Origin: Marinomonas spartinae
GTDB taxonomy: Bacteria > Pseudomonadota > Gammaproteobacteria > Pseudomonadales > Marinomonadaceae
Length of the DNA: 64,000 nucleotides
Reading direction: 5' to 3'
Assembly: GCF_016461715.1 (NCBI RefSeq)
Contig: NZ_JAEMUI010000009.1
Location: 62,001-126,000, forward strand
Of this stretch, positions 40,882 through 50,152 are shown piece after piece. A model generated the notes under the pieces. The model was not told the origin of the DNA, did not search any database, and saw nothing but the letters and a program-made list of their open reading frames with translations. Position 1 is the stretch's first letter, and the number at the start of each line of letters is the position of its first letter. The translations under genes were made by a program, and so were the position numbers.

Positions 40882-41164
40882 CTATCAAAACAGTAGGGTT
40901 TCCTACTACTATTTTTCCACCATGGGAAGTCGCATCCCCAAGCCTAGCTGCTGGCTTACCATTAATGGTCACAGAACCTGAACCGGCATTAATGCTATCC
41001 GGTGGTCCGACACAGACTGCCATGTCCCCTTTCCTTGCTGCTGGCATGCCGCCGATGAGCACGTTAGGAGATCCTACAGCGACCGGACCACCAACATGCG
41101 GAACCGTCCCCGTTGTTTTAGGGCATACATGCATACTACCAATTGTTGCTGCAGGTTTTCCCAT
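40874..41164 (-). CDS. PAAR-domain spike tip protein
   Basis: A 96-residue stand-alone PAAR protein: MGKPAATIGSMHVCPKTTG at the start, GGMPAARKGDMAVC in the middle and GKPAARLGDATSHGG near the end. The Cys/His residues (HVCP, AVC, SHGG) are the expected zinc ligands. It caps the VgrG trimer and connects cargo to the spike. Encoded 32 bases after the 119-residue gene. Confidence 0.95.
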   Translation of the reverse strand: MGKPAATIGSMHVCPKTTGTVPHVGGPVAVGSPNVLIGGMPAARKGDMAVCVGPPDSINAGSGSVTINGKPAARLGDATSHGGKIVVGNPTVLIGG

Positions 41165-41196
41165 ATTGACGCTCCTTATCCTGTGATAACTTTTAT

Positions 41197-41556
41197 CTAT
41201 TGTTCATAGAGAGGAATAACCAAGAGCTTTCCTGAAGCAACGAAATAAGCAAGCTCATCGATTAGCCCTTCCAACGTTAAATCTGAAACAGAGGCATTAG
41301 AAGCCGTCACATGCAGATATAGAGTTGAAATAATATTGGTACGATTCAATCTCGGGTGTAAGGTAGAAAAAAATTGCACAGCGAAATACCCATTGCTCAC
41401 TTTTAAGTGAGTCAAAGCCGGACTTAGAAGAGGATCATCAGGTCGATTGATCGGCAAACAAACCAAATGAGGAAGACCATATCGACAATAAACGATAAAA
41501 CCAGCATTGAGATCAGACTTCATCGCCAATTGAGTAGAGCTGTCTATAATTTCCAT
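41197..41556 (-). CDS. 119-residue hypothetical between vgrG and PAAR
   Basis: Not recognised as a family. Compact alpha/beta protein with AGFIVYCRYGLPHLVCLPIN and LVIPLYEQ at the end; no signal or membrane segment. It starts 15 bases after vgrG in the same direction. Its place between spike and tip genes suggests help with VgrG/PAAR assembly or cargo loading, by inference only. Confidence 0.5.
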   Translation of the reverse strand: MEIIDSSTQLAMKSDLNAGFIVYCRYGLPHLVCLPINRPDDPLLSPALTHLKVSNGYFAVQFFSTLHPRLNRTNIISTLYLHVTASNASVSDLTLEGLIDELAYFVASGKLLVIPLYEQ

Positions 41557-41571
41557 ATTACATACTTCAAT

Positions 41572-43425
41572 TTAGTTAAGTTTAATCGTTCCAGCCGATA
41601 GACTAATAGCGCTTCCGTTAACTTTTACATTGCTTCCCTTAATATTTATATTGCTGCCTTCGATGGTAATATCACCACTACTAGACATTTTTATTTGAGC
41701 AGAGCCTGTTTTAATAACAATCTCATTTCCTGCTTCAATATTTAAAACCTTACCAACCTTTAAGGTGTCATTCTCCCCAATATCGGAAGAACGATTCATT
41801 TTAACCTTAAGGGTTTCGTTATTCCCTATCTCGGTCTTAACATCATTATCAACTTTATCATTACGATTATTTTTCACATAAAGTTGCTGGTCTTTCTCAG
41901 CCTGCAAATAGACAAGCTCGCTGCCTTTTTTATCTTCAAAACGCAACTCATTAAAATTATCTGCACCACCCTCTTTCGTTGAACGAGTTTTAATGCCGCT
42001 CTGCGTTTTTTGTGCAGGTAGATCATATGGTGGCATAAGATCGGCGTTATAAACAGCACCGCTAATAATAGGCTGGTCTGGGTCGCCATTTATGAAATCG
42101 ACCAATACCTCTTGGCCAACACGAGGAAAAAAGAAAGCACCCCATTTTTTTCCGGCCCAGTTCTGCGCAACACGAATCCAGCAAGAACTCTGCGAATCTT
42201 TTTTCCCTTCTCTATCCCAATCAAACTGAACTTTGACACGGCCATATTTATCAACCATGATTTCATCCGCACTATCCCCTGTGACAATGGCGGTTTGAAT
42301 GCCTTGAATGGTTGGTTTTCTTTTTACAGCCTGAGGACGATATGGTACGTCTTTAGGGACACACTCAAAATGATTGCTGTACACTTCATTAATAGACGAA
42401 GTGGATGCGCCAGACTGGTTTGGTACAGAAACGGTAGTAAGCATTGAGGTAATGACAAAACTCTTACCTTCTAAGCGGGGGTCTTCATGCTTTTTAAAAC
42501 TAAATAATTTACCGACACTAAAGCTACGGCAATCACTTTTACCGCTACACAGTTTCATATCACGCTGCAGTGACTCTAGCTGAATCGATGCTAAATTTGC
42601 GGCACGAGCATTGCTTTCGTCTTCCCCTGTGTACTCAAAGACTTCAGCAGAAGATTGCGTGGGTAATGTTGATTTCTTTTGCTCACCATCTGGATAACGG
42701 GCAGGCTGCTTAAAATCATAACCAATGCGTTTGAAAGATCCTGGGGCGAGGCTTAATCCGCCCTGCCAACTTGATACGTGAGGATCACTCAAGTGCCCTG
42801 TTGAATAAGCAACTTTAGATTCATCACACTCTTTATAGGCGGTTACATCATCGGATAAGATAAGAGTATGATTACTTTTAGTATGTTCGAAAAAGTAGAA
42901 AATACCTTCTTCTTGTAATAAACGCTGAATAAAGTCAAAGTCCGTTTCTTGGTACTGAACACAATATTCATACTTAGGGTAGGTTTTGGTTGTCTGATCT
43001 TTAAAAGTGACATTATGCTGACCAAACAAATCTGAAAAAATCTCTTTGATCGTCTTCTTCTGGTAAATGCGGCTATTCTTACGATTGCGCATTGAAGATG
43101 CATAAGGAACAATGATGACTTGATAGTCAATAAAGTTCTTCTGCTCATTTGTATCGGCGACTCTAGACCCTTTTGAAATCAGATCGCTTACAATTCCGTG
43201 GAAATAACGCTCACCATCATTTTTTGAATTTTTAACCAATATACTGACTGGCTTGCCCAATAGATCTTCGTGAGCGATTTGACGACCTAAAGCATAAACA
43301 GAAGCTGAAATGACAAATAAATCCGACATTGCTTCTTGAGCAACAATTCTAGATAAATACAACGCATCTTTACCTAGAGGGGTGTTGATCTGTATGACGT
43401 TATTTTTTTGCGTTTCGTTTTGCAT
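41572..43425 (-). CDS. vgrG: Type VI secretion spike protein VgrG (TssI)
   Basis: A 617-residue VgrG. The gp27-like part spans about 1-370 (YLSRIVAQEAMSDLFVISAS, YCVQYQETDFDFIQRLLQEEGIFYFFEH), the gp5 OB-fold has VDKYGRVKVQFDWDREGK and SCWIRVAQNWAGKKWGAFFFPRVGQEV (in parts), and the C-terminal beta-helix has short repeats (IGNNETLKVK, IGENDTLKVG, DITIEGSNINIKGSNVKV). There is no enzymatic C-terminal extension, so cargo is carried by PAAR and Rhs. Confidence 0.97.
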   Translation of the reverse strand: MQNETQKNNVIQINTPLGKDALYLSRIVAQEAMSDLFVISASVYALGRQIAHEDLLGKPVSILVKNSKNDGERYFHGIVSDLISKGSRVADTNEQKNFIDYQVIIVPYASSMRNRKNSRIYQKKTIKEIFSDLFGQHNVTFKDQTTKTYPKYEYCVQYQETDFDFIQRLLQEEGIFYFFEHTKSNHTLILSDDVTAYKECDESKVAYSTGHLSDPHVSSWQGGLSLAPGSFKRIGYDFKQPARYPDGEQKKSTLPTQSSAEVFEYTGEDESNARAANLASIQLESLQRDMKLCSGKSDCRSFSVGKLFSFKKHEDPRLEGKSFVITSMLTTVSVPNQSGASTSSINEVYSNHFECVPKDVPYRPQAVKRKPTIQGIQTAIVTGDSADEIMVDKYGRVKVQFDWDREGKKDSQSSCWIRVAQNWAGKKWGAFFFPRVGQEVLVDFINGDPDQPIISGAVYNADLMPPYDLPAQKTQSGIKTRSTKEGGADNFNELRFEDKKGSELVYLQAEKDQQLYVKNNRNDKVDNDVKTEIGNNETLKVKMNRSSDIGENDTLKVGKVLNIEAGNEIVIKTGSAQIKMSSSGDITIEGSNINIKGSNVKVNGSAISLSAGTIKLN

Positions 43426-43451
43426 TCCTTGCCTTACCCATCAAAATAAAC

Positions 43452-43479
43452 AAAAAAGCTCTGAGCTAATACCCAGAGC
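43452..43479 (-). terminator. Terminator/attenuator between hcp and vgrG
   Basis: On the minus strand GGCTCTG pairs with CAGAGC across GGTATTAGCT and is followed by TTTTTT. It lies 20 bases after the hcp stop and 27 before the vgrG start, so most transcripts would stop after hcp, with read-through into vgrG-rhs. Confidence 0.75.
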
Positions 43480-43498
43480 CCCTTTAGAAGACAACAAA

Positions 43499-43978
43499 TT
43501 ACATTTGTTGGCCTTTGCTACCGCTGTAACCATAAACAAGAGGTGCAGAAATAGCATTCTTGTCATCTGTTGGGGTAACAGTCATCATCATTTCAGTATA
43601 ACTGATAGTGATGGTTTCATAAGGACGATCATTTTGAACAGATACTGAGTAGCTAGAAATCATAGCGTCAGTCAATTCGATTTTCATGATCTCTTCCACT
43701 TTATCACCTTGCTTAGTGATGTGGAAAACCGCAGGCTGACCTTTACCGATAGTCGCTTCTTTAAACAGATCTGGAGAAGCTTTATCTTGAAGTTTAGTGA
43801 TTGTCACATCACCAAGACGAGTTGCACTTGACTCACGATCCATTGATGTACCAGTATGGGAAGTGATCTCACGGCTTACGTTCCAATCCATAGAAAGCAC
43901 TGTAATCATATCCTTGAAAGATTCAGCCGTCGCTTCGCCTTTGATTGAACCGTATTTTAGATAAGTATTAGCTTGCAT
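43499..43978 (-). CDS. hcp: Type VI secretion tube protein Hcp (TssD)
   Basis: A 159-residue Hcp. Typical features are YLKYGSIKGEATAESFKD near the start, ...VTITKLQDKASPDLFKEATIG in the middle and SVSVQNDRPYETITISYTEM near the end. Hexamers stack into the inner tube of the machine. AAGGAG precedes the ATG. Own promoter upstream and terminator downstream fit high-level expression. Confidence 0.96.
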   Translation of the reverse strand: MQANTYLKYGSIKGEATAESFKDMITVLSMDWNVSREITSHTGTSMDRESSATRLGDVTITKLQDKASPDLFKEATIGKGQPAVFHITKQGDKVEEIMKIELTDAMISSYSVSVQNDRPYETITISYTEMMMTVTPTDDKNAISAPLVYGYSGSKGQQM

Positions 43979-44155
43979 TTGATAACGCTCCTTTATTTAA
44001 TTTTCGCATCCTAAAACTGGATACTCATAACTTTGGTTTCCCAAATTCCCTTGAAATCATTATCTTTTATATTGCAATGAAAGGAGTACTCTTAATCCCC
44101 TTCCCTGGTTAAGACAATGTCTCAAAATGTCCTTCTTATGAATTAAGACATGGGA

Positions 44156-44184
44156 ATTATAAGGTCGAGCCTAGGAAGAAACAA
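44156..44184 (-). promoter_or_regulatory. Likely sigma-70 promoter of hcp
   Basis: On the minus strand TTGTTT (44184-44179), a 17-base spacer, then perfect TATAAT (44161-44156). The hcp ATG is about 178 bases downstream, leaving a long leader. Three AAGACA/TGTCTT words (44111, 44145, 44196) surround it. Start site not verified. Confidence 0.5.
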
Positions 44185-44231
44185 CCCTATATTCCTGTCT
44201 TTTTTATATCCACATTATTTGCAAAATTCAA

Positions 44232-46835
44232 CTATTCGCTTACAAAAACTGAAAAGTCATTGTCAACCAGTGACAAGCAGACTTTATCAATTTTTTTGTT
44301 TTCAACCATGCTACTTAATAATACTTCAGACAACAAAGGTAGTACTTTATTTTGTAATATTGCATGAATATTACGGGCACCTGAACCAGCATTTTGGCAA
44401 TTATCAACAATATGACCCAATATTTCATCATCATAATCAAAGGCACAATCATAGTTTGATTGAATTCTGTTTTTAATTTTTACCAACTGGAAATTAGCAA
44501 TTTCTGAAATAATATCATTACTTAACGGTATATATGGAATAACATTGATTCTACCTAGAAAAGCGGGTTTAAAAACAGCTAATAAATCGTCTTGCAAAGC
44601 ATTTTGTAGACCTTTAATACTAGGCAAAGCTTCCTCATCTTCAAAAAGCCCCATGGTAGTATCTGTCCCCACATTAGACGTCATAATAATAATTGTGTTT
44701 TTAAAGTCTATATCGCGACCTTCACCATCTTTTATCATCCCCTTGTCGAAGACTTGATAAAAAATATCATGAACACCTGGGTGAGCTTTTTCCATCTCAT
44801 CCAATAGAATGACGCTGTATGGTTTTCTTCTAACAGCCTCTGTTAAAATACCACCTTCACCATACCCGACATAACCCGGAGGAGAACCCAATAACAAAGA
44901 CACTTTATGCTCTTCTTTAAACTCCGACATATTGATAATGGTAATATTGTCTTCGCTACCATACACTTCTTGGGCAAGAGTAAGCGCCGTTTCTGTCTTA
45001 CCAACACCACTTGGCCCAGTCAGCATAAAGATGCCATTTGGTCTATTTTCATCGGCCAATTGAGCTCTTGAAGTTTGCACAACCTTAGCGATAAGATCGA
45101 GAGCATGATCTTGACCAACCACGCGCTGCTTCATCGTTTCTGCCAAGTTCAGAACACCAAGAATTTCATCCTGCTGCATTTTACCCACGGGAATACCCGT
45201 CCAGTCTGAAATTACTTGCGCGATCACTTCTTCATCGACCTGCCAATGAACCATATTACTGGCAAAGGCAGAGAGCTCCAGCTTGCCATTTTTGAGTGAT
45301 TCTAAAACGTCTGCATCAGGGGTATCATCATGACTTATCTTATGAAAGGCATCTGATAATTTGGAAACAACCGCCTTCTCTTTTTCTAGCTGCTCTTGTA
45401 AAGGCAACAGTGACGTTTGCAAATTTGCTGACTCTTCATTCAATGCTGCAATTTTAGTGCTATGATCTAGACCAGACTTTTCTTCTCTCAACAACATGTC
45501 AATTTGCGAATCAATATCCGCGATTTTATTTTCAAGCTGCTCAATGACATTAGGAACAGAGGCCTGACTCATTGCGACTCGCGCACAGGCCGTATCAAGC
45601 AAACCTACCGCTTTATCGGGTAATTGTCTGCCAGTGATATACCGATGAGATAAGTTGACCGCACTCTCAAGTGCCTGCTCCGAAATAAAGACTCCATGAT
45701 GTTTTTCCATCACAGGAACCAAACCTCGGAGCATCGAAATCGCTTTTGCTGGCTCAGGCTCTTCAACCTTAACTACTTGAAAACGACGAGAAAGAGCGGC
45801 ATCTTTTTCAAAGTATTTTTTATACTCAGCCCATGTGGTTGCCGCAATGGTTCTTAGCTCTCCTCTGGCTAACGCAGGTTTAAGCAAGTTTGCCGCATCA
45901 TTTTGTCCTGCCTGACCACCACTCCCTATCATGGTATGAGCTTCATCAATAAAAATGACAATGGGGTTAACTGAGTTTTTAACCTCTGTTATTAAGGTTT
46001 TTAGACGATTTTCAAACTCACCTTTCATGCCCGCTCCTGCCTGTAGCAAAGCAAGATCCAGACTGTGGATTCGAACATTTTTCAACACATCAGGAACAGA
46101 TTGCTGCGCGATTCTGAGCGCCAGGCCTTCAACTACCGCCGTTTTTCCTACACCTGCCTCACCGGTTAATATCGGGTTATTTTGCCTACGCCGAGTTAAA
46201 ATATCGATCATCTGCCTGATTTCAAAATCTCGACCTAAAATAGGGTCGATCTTTCCATTTTCAGCCTGCGCAGTTAAATCAATCGTAAACTGATCCAAAC
46301 TGGGCGTCTTACTCATGGATCCCGTTGGTTTTTCTGCCGTGTCTGAAACGAAATTCGACTCTTGAGATTGAGAAACAATTTCCGGCCAAGCGTGCAACAA
46401 TTGACCTGGATCGATTTTATTAAAATGCTTACTGCATCGAGTAAGTATGCTCGACAAAGTATCATCTTTTATTAACGTGTAAATAACATAAGCACTTCTG
46501 ATTTGCGTATCGGTAAATTCAATACTTGTACTCAACCACGATTGTCGCAATAAAGTAGTCACATGGAGTGATAAACTAGGTGAAGACTCGCTCCCTGTCT
46601 TAAATGACTCTAAAGAGCGATTTAGATCATTTTTGACCGCATCAGCATCCACATCAAATGCACTTAAGATCAATCTAACATCGTCAAGCTGATGCTCTAG
46701 CATAGCAAACAACCAATGCTCTAACTCCACAACAAAATGGCTACGGCTATTACAAATAGCAACCGCCTTCTCCAAGCTCTGTTTGCATTCCGGGCTAAGT
46801 TTTTCAACCAGTTTATTCAATGTCATAGAAGACAT
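44232..46835 (-). CDS. clpV: Type VI secretion AAA+ ATPase ClpV (TssH)
   Basis: An 867-residue Clp/Hsp100 ATPase. The N-domain (1-160) binds the contracted sheath; AAA1 has GEAGVGKTAVVEGLA and VIFIDEAHTMIGSGG; a middle coiled coil follows (about 400-500); AAA2 has GPSGVGKTETALTLA and ILLDEMEKAHPGVHD. It recycles TssB/TssC sheath. Last gene of the tssA operon, 23 bases after tssG. Confidence 0.97.
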   Translation of the reverse strand: MSSMTLNKLVEKLSPECKQSLEKAVAICNSRSHFVVELEHWLFAMLEHQLDDVRLILSAFDVDADAVKNDLNRSLESFKTGSESSPSLSLHVTTLLRQSWLSTSIEFTDTQIRSAYVIYTLIKDDTLSSILTRCSKHFNKIDPGQLLHAWPEIVSQSQESNFVSDTAEKPTGSMSKTPSLDQFTIDLTAQAENGKIDPILGRDFEIRQMIDILTRRRQNNPILTGEAGVGKTAVVEGLALRIAQQSVPDVLKNVRIHSLDLALLQAGAGMKGEFENRLKTLITEVKNSVNPIVIFIDEAHTMIGSGGQAGQNDAANLLKPALARGELRTIAATTWAEYKKYFEKDAALSRRFQVVKVEEPEPAKAISMLRGLVPVMEKHHGVFISEQALESAVNLSHRYITGRQLPDKAVGLLDTACARVAMSQASVPNVIEQLENKIADIDSQIDMLLREEKSGLDHSTKIAALNEESANLQTSLLPLQEQLEKEKAVVSKLSDAFHKISHDDTPDADVLESLKNGKLELSAFASNMVHWQVDEEVIAQVISDWTGIPVGKMQQDEILGVLNLAETMKQRVVGQDHALDLIAKVVQTSRAQLADENRPNGIFMLTGPSGVGKTETALTLAQEVYGSEDNITIINMSEFKEEHKVSLLLGSPPGYVGYGEGGILTEAVRRKPYSVILLDEMEKAHPGVHDIFYQVFDKGMIKDGEGRDIDFKNTIIIMTSNVGTDTTMGLFEDEEALPSIKGLQNALQDDLLAVFKPAFLGRINVIPYIPLSNDIISEIANFQLVKIKNRIQSNYDCAFDYDDEILGHIVDNCQNAGSGARNIHAILQNKVLPLLSEVLLSSMVENKKIDKVCLSLVDNDFSVFVSE

Positions 46836-46858
46836 ATACTCTTCCTTATTAAAGTGAA

Positions 46859-47845
46859 TTATCCTTTACGAGAAAGACGCAAGTGTTTTTTAGTATTCAA
46901 TCGACTAAAAGCTAAAATACTATTTCCCCCTAGGGCCACATCTTTCTTATTCAATCTAGCAATATCAGAGTTATCAAAATCAGACTCAACAAGAATCCGG
47001 AACTGAACACTATTTCCGACATAATCTCTAATGATTTTGCAGGCAAATTTATACGATTCTCCATTGGGAAATAAATTTTTAAGCTGGTGTGAATTGTGTG
47101 GAAAAATATGAATATTAATAAGTGTTGAAATATCCCACATACGACTACCGATGAAAGCGTTCACACCAAGCCTAGCATACTGTCCCTCGAATAAAGTTTG
47201 ACTCGCCAACCTTGTCTGTTCAGAGGGTTTTAAATGCTGCCACTTCCCAACTAACTGTTCAATTTTAACCTCACACCTCAAGTAAGAGGTTAAAATATTT
47301 TTCAGATCAGAGACATTTTTTATTTTTCTAAAAAACAATCCGGAAAAAAATAAATTATGGTTAGAGTTACCACCACTCAATAATGATAGAATCTTAGTGT
47401 GAGCATCTTGATGACTAACATTATTGGATAAATTGAGCGAGTGTTTATACTTTTTCCAAGAACGATAATACAGAGATATTAAACGGTGATTGAACATGTC
47501 ATAAAAATCACGCATCGCGGTATCTTTGTACTTCATCCTTAATAGAACCAGTTCACTATAAAATTGTGGCATTACACCAGAGGAACCAGTTAATCCCATA
47601 AAAGAAATATCAACGTTCACTCTTTCAAACCCATTGGGATCACCCACTGGTTCGATTCGACTAATAGATGTTCCAGGAAAACCAAATTTCTGAGTCGAAG
47701 AAAACCGCACAAGCTCGTTTTTGGGGTCACAATCATAACCCACTTTTCGATAAGCCATTTGTCCTTTATCTAACTGTTTTTCTATCAGATAAATCGCTTT
47801 ATAAAAATCCAGCTGTGATGCATTCGCCGACAATTGCTTCATCAT
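46859..47845 (-). CDS. tssG: Type VI baseplate protein TssG
   Basis: A 328-residue TssG/VasB (DUF1305), recognised by DFYKAIYLIEKQL, RFSSTQKFGFPGTSISRIEP, FMGLTGSSGVMPQFYSELVL and the LGVNAFIGSRMWDIS region. The open frame extends to 47917 inside tssF, but ATGATGAAG at 47845 overlaps the tssF TGA stop and AGGTG lies 7 bases before it. Part of the TssEFGK wedge. Confidence 0.94.
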   Translation of the reverse strand: MMKQLSANASQLDFYKAIYLIEKQLDKGQMAYRKVGYDCDPKNELVRFSSTQKFGFPGTSISRIEPVGDPNGFERVNVDISFMGLTGSSGVMPQFYSELVLLRMKYKDTAMRDFYDMFNHRLISLYYRSWKKYKHSLNLSNNVSHQDAHTKILSLLSGGNSNHNLFFSGLFFRKIKNVSDLKNILTSYLRCEVKIEQLVGKWQHLKPSEQTRLASQTLFEGQYARLGVNAFIGSRMWDISTLINIHIFPHNSHQLKNLFPNGESYKFACKIIRDYVGNSVQFRILVESDFDNSDIARLNKKDVALGGNSILAFSRLNTKKHLRLSRKG

Positions 47846-49668
47846 AATAACACCTGCCCACCCACTCGAGCTGGCCACTGATGATAGACTTGTTCTTGCT
47901 CCTTCAGTTTCAAGCACACTCTGGTAAAACTGTTAATAGCCGCAAATTGCGCGAAAAAATGTTCAAGAACAGAGGCAAAAAAGAATACACCACTGCCCGA
48001 AAAATCATCATTGGCAAAAGTGATTTCAATATCACTGCCACTTGCGAAACACACCCGTCCGCGCTGAACCACACGAGCAGTTGATGGCTCTATAACCACT
48101 TTATAAATATTATTAATTAATGCCTTACTCTGTGGTGATACCTTAAAGTCATATAATCTCAATACTTCTTTTAATCGCTCACTGGCATCTGGTCCTGTAA
48201 AGTAGTCAAGATTTAAATGATTAATGAGCTGCCACCGTGTGGCGTCACCAAGTACCGGCCTAACGGCGTGAGTCGGTGGAACCAAGCAGCGTATTTTTTT
48301 AATAATATCGCCTTTTTCTGGCATCATTAGACCAAGCTCATCATCTCCAAAGGGTAAGCTGGCAGGCAGATTTCGGTTGCTACATTTCGCTCGAACCGTG
48401 ATAACCGTCTTATCTATGTCTTCATCCAAATGCGCATTACCAAAAGAAGCATCGACAAGAGAGAGGTACGTTTCAGTTCCTGCTTCCACGTATCCGCCAG
48501 CCCACATGGCCGTTTCTCTCCGAATGTGCCAAAATAAATCTTTGCTGCCTTGATACTTAGGGTGGGTTTGTCCATAGAAAGGGGCAGCAACTTGCTTATT
48601 ACCCTTTGAATCAAAAACAACCACCTCCTCAATGCTGATGACTTCTGATATTTCGGCATCCATATATCGAGGAGACAGCTTGTATTCGTATTCACTAAGT
48701 TGTGGTCTGATAGGCTCAATTTCTTGTTCAAAGAGATTGATAATCGGAGTACAGCCCAGCAAAAAGCTCTCGCTATCAATTTGCTTCTCTAACTCCGAGG
48801 AATCGGTATCAATATAGAAAAATATACTGGTAGTGCCGGATTTCTTAGGCAACATGGCTCTAATGTCTTTCAACTCAAAGAACCGAAATTTTTCAGGAAA
48901 TACAAAATTCTCAACCAGCATTCTAAAACCTGAGGAAGCATGGTGAGAATATGGAACAACCGTTTCAGTATCTTTAAACCCAACCGAATGAAGCTGCTCT
49001 TTGGATAGGTATCGGACCCCCTCTTGACTGTTGTCAAAGGCAATACCAATACAATTCTTAAACAATAACTCGTATATCTTTAAGGTATGATGCCATTGAC
49101 CATTAAGATAAAATCTTAAATTATTTAAGTCTGTTTCATACAATGAAACACCTTCATATTCACAAACCACATCCAACTTGAAAATTGACTTAACCGGTTT
49201 TTCCCATTTTGATTTAGGCGCAACAAATGGCGCGTTTTCAAACTTTGCAGCTTGGATCTCGACTGGCCACAAGTTTGTTTCAAAACACGTTTTAAACTTG
49301 CACTGCTTCATACCCTCGACATTCGATTCAACTTCTGCACCAATAGGTATCACTACCCCAGTTGTCGAAAGGTTCTCGGCTTCAAGTTTAATAATAGACA
49401 TAGAAGGTAGCGTTGCTTGGTAATCTGGAAACATTTGACCAAGCAAGGCGTCTGTTAATTCTGGAAAACTATCTTCAAGTTTTTGCCTAATATTAGCCGT
49501 CAAAAAAGCAAATGACTCGACGAGACGAGAAACATGAGGATCCTCAATCGTATCGCCATTAAGTTTTAACCTACCGGCTACTTTAGGGTATTTTTCTGAG
49601 AACTCCCTACCCATTTTTCGAATAAAAGACAACTCTCGATTATAATATTTTAATAGTTCATCATTCAT
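47842..49668 (-). CDS. tssF: Type VI baseplate protein TssF
   Basis: A 608-residue TssF/VasA (DUF879). Starts MNDELLKYYNRELSFIRKMG and continues EFSEKYPKVAGRLKL and DPHVSRLVESFAFLTANI, the standard family opening; a SLPFGDDELGLMMP region lies in the last third. With TssG, TssE and TssK it forms the baseplate wedge. Overlaps tssE and tssG by four bases each. Confidence 0.96.
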   Translation of the reverse strand: MNDELLKYYNRELSFIRKMGREFSEKYPKVAGRLKLNGDTIEDPHVSRLVESFAFLTANIRQKLEDSFPELTDALLGQMFPDYQATLPSMSIIKLEAENLSTTGVVIPIGAEVESNVEGMKQCKFKTCFETNLWPVEIQAAKFENAPFVAPKSKWEKPVKSIFKLDVVCEYEGVSLYETDLNNLRFYLNGQWHHTLKIYELLFKNCIGIAFDNSQEGVRYLSKEQLHSVGFKDTETVVPYSHHASSGFRMLVENFVFPEKFRFFELKDIRAMLPKKSGTTSIFFYIDTDSSELEKQIDSESFLLGCTPIINLFEQEIEPIRPQLSEYEYKLSPRYMDAEISEVISIEEVVVFDSKGNKQVAAPFYGQTHPKYQGSKDLFWHIRRETAMWAGGYVEAGTETYLSLVDASFGNAHLDEDIDKTVITVRAKCSNRNLPASLPFGDDELGLMMPEKGDIIKKIRCLVPPTHAVRPVLGDATRWQLINHLNLDYFTGPDASERLKEVLRLYDFKVSPQSKALINNIYKVVIEPSTARVVQRGRVCFASGSDIEITFANDDFSGSGVFFFASVLEHFFAQFAAINSFTRVCLKLKEQEQVYHQWPARVGGQVLL

Positions 49669-50150
49669 AAAGAAGCCTCAATTATTTTCATCCCTAAATT
49701 TATAGGCTCAACTTCTGAGTTAAAACTGATAAATTCAGGCTCCGGATCCGCGTAAAGCAAGGCATTTATTCGCAAGTTTAATATTCTATTAAGGGGCAGA
49801 TCCTCATCAGTAAAAACTTCAACCTCAATAAATCTTGGCTCAAACTTTTCAATTGTCTTTTTGACGATATCACATAATAAATCACGACCATCACTGGAGC
49901 TAACGGACATACTCGAAAAATCGGGCAATCCATAAGAAAGAATCGATGTTGATAGCTCTTCGTATTGTTCCGGCCAAGTATGCCACTGAATTCTGGCATT
50001 AAGTAACGCTTCAATATCTCGACGAATATTTCTTCGTAAATCCGAGACACTTATCCCCTCGGTTCTAGAGGGTGAGTCTTGAACATCTGGATCATCATCA
50101 ATCAGGCGATCCAGAATAGAGGCTTGAAGCTGCTGCTTACTTTCTATCAT
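49665..50150 (-). CDS. tssE: Type VI baseplate protein TssE (gp25-like)
   Basis: A 161-residue gp25-like protein. It has SILDRLIDDDPDVQDSP near the start, VSDLRRNIRRDIEALLNAR, then the gp25 core with SILSYGLPDFSS and FEPRFIEVEVF. It starts sheath assembly on the baseplate. Two bases after tagJ, overlapping tssF. Confidence 0.94.
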   Translation of the reverse strand: MIESKQQLQASILDRLIDDDPDVQDSPSRTEGISVSDLRRNIRRDIEALLNARIQWHTWPEQYEELSTSILSYGLPDFSSMSVSSSDGRDLLCDIVKKTIEKFEPRFIEVEVFTDEDLPLNRILNLRINALLYADPEPEFISFNSEVEPINLGMKIIEASL

Positions 50151-50152
50151 GA

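Noticed and set aside
44145-44201. Imperfect inverted repeat AAGACA..GGAAT / ATTCC..TGTCTT with a T run, as a terminator
   Set aside because: The T run lies on the plus strand, where no gene is transcribed; the 30-base loop is long. Kept only as possible regulatory words.
46859-47917. Longer tssG start inside tssF
   Set aside because: The added 24 residues do not look like TssG, and the ATG at 47845 has both a ribosome site and the usual coupling with the tssF stop.
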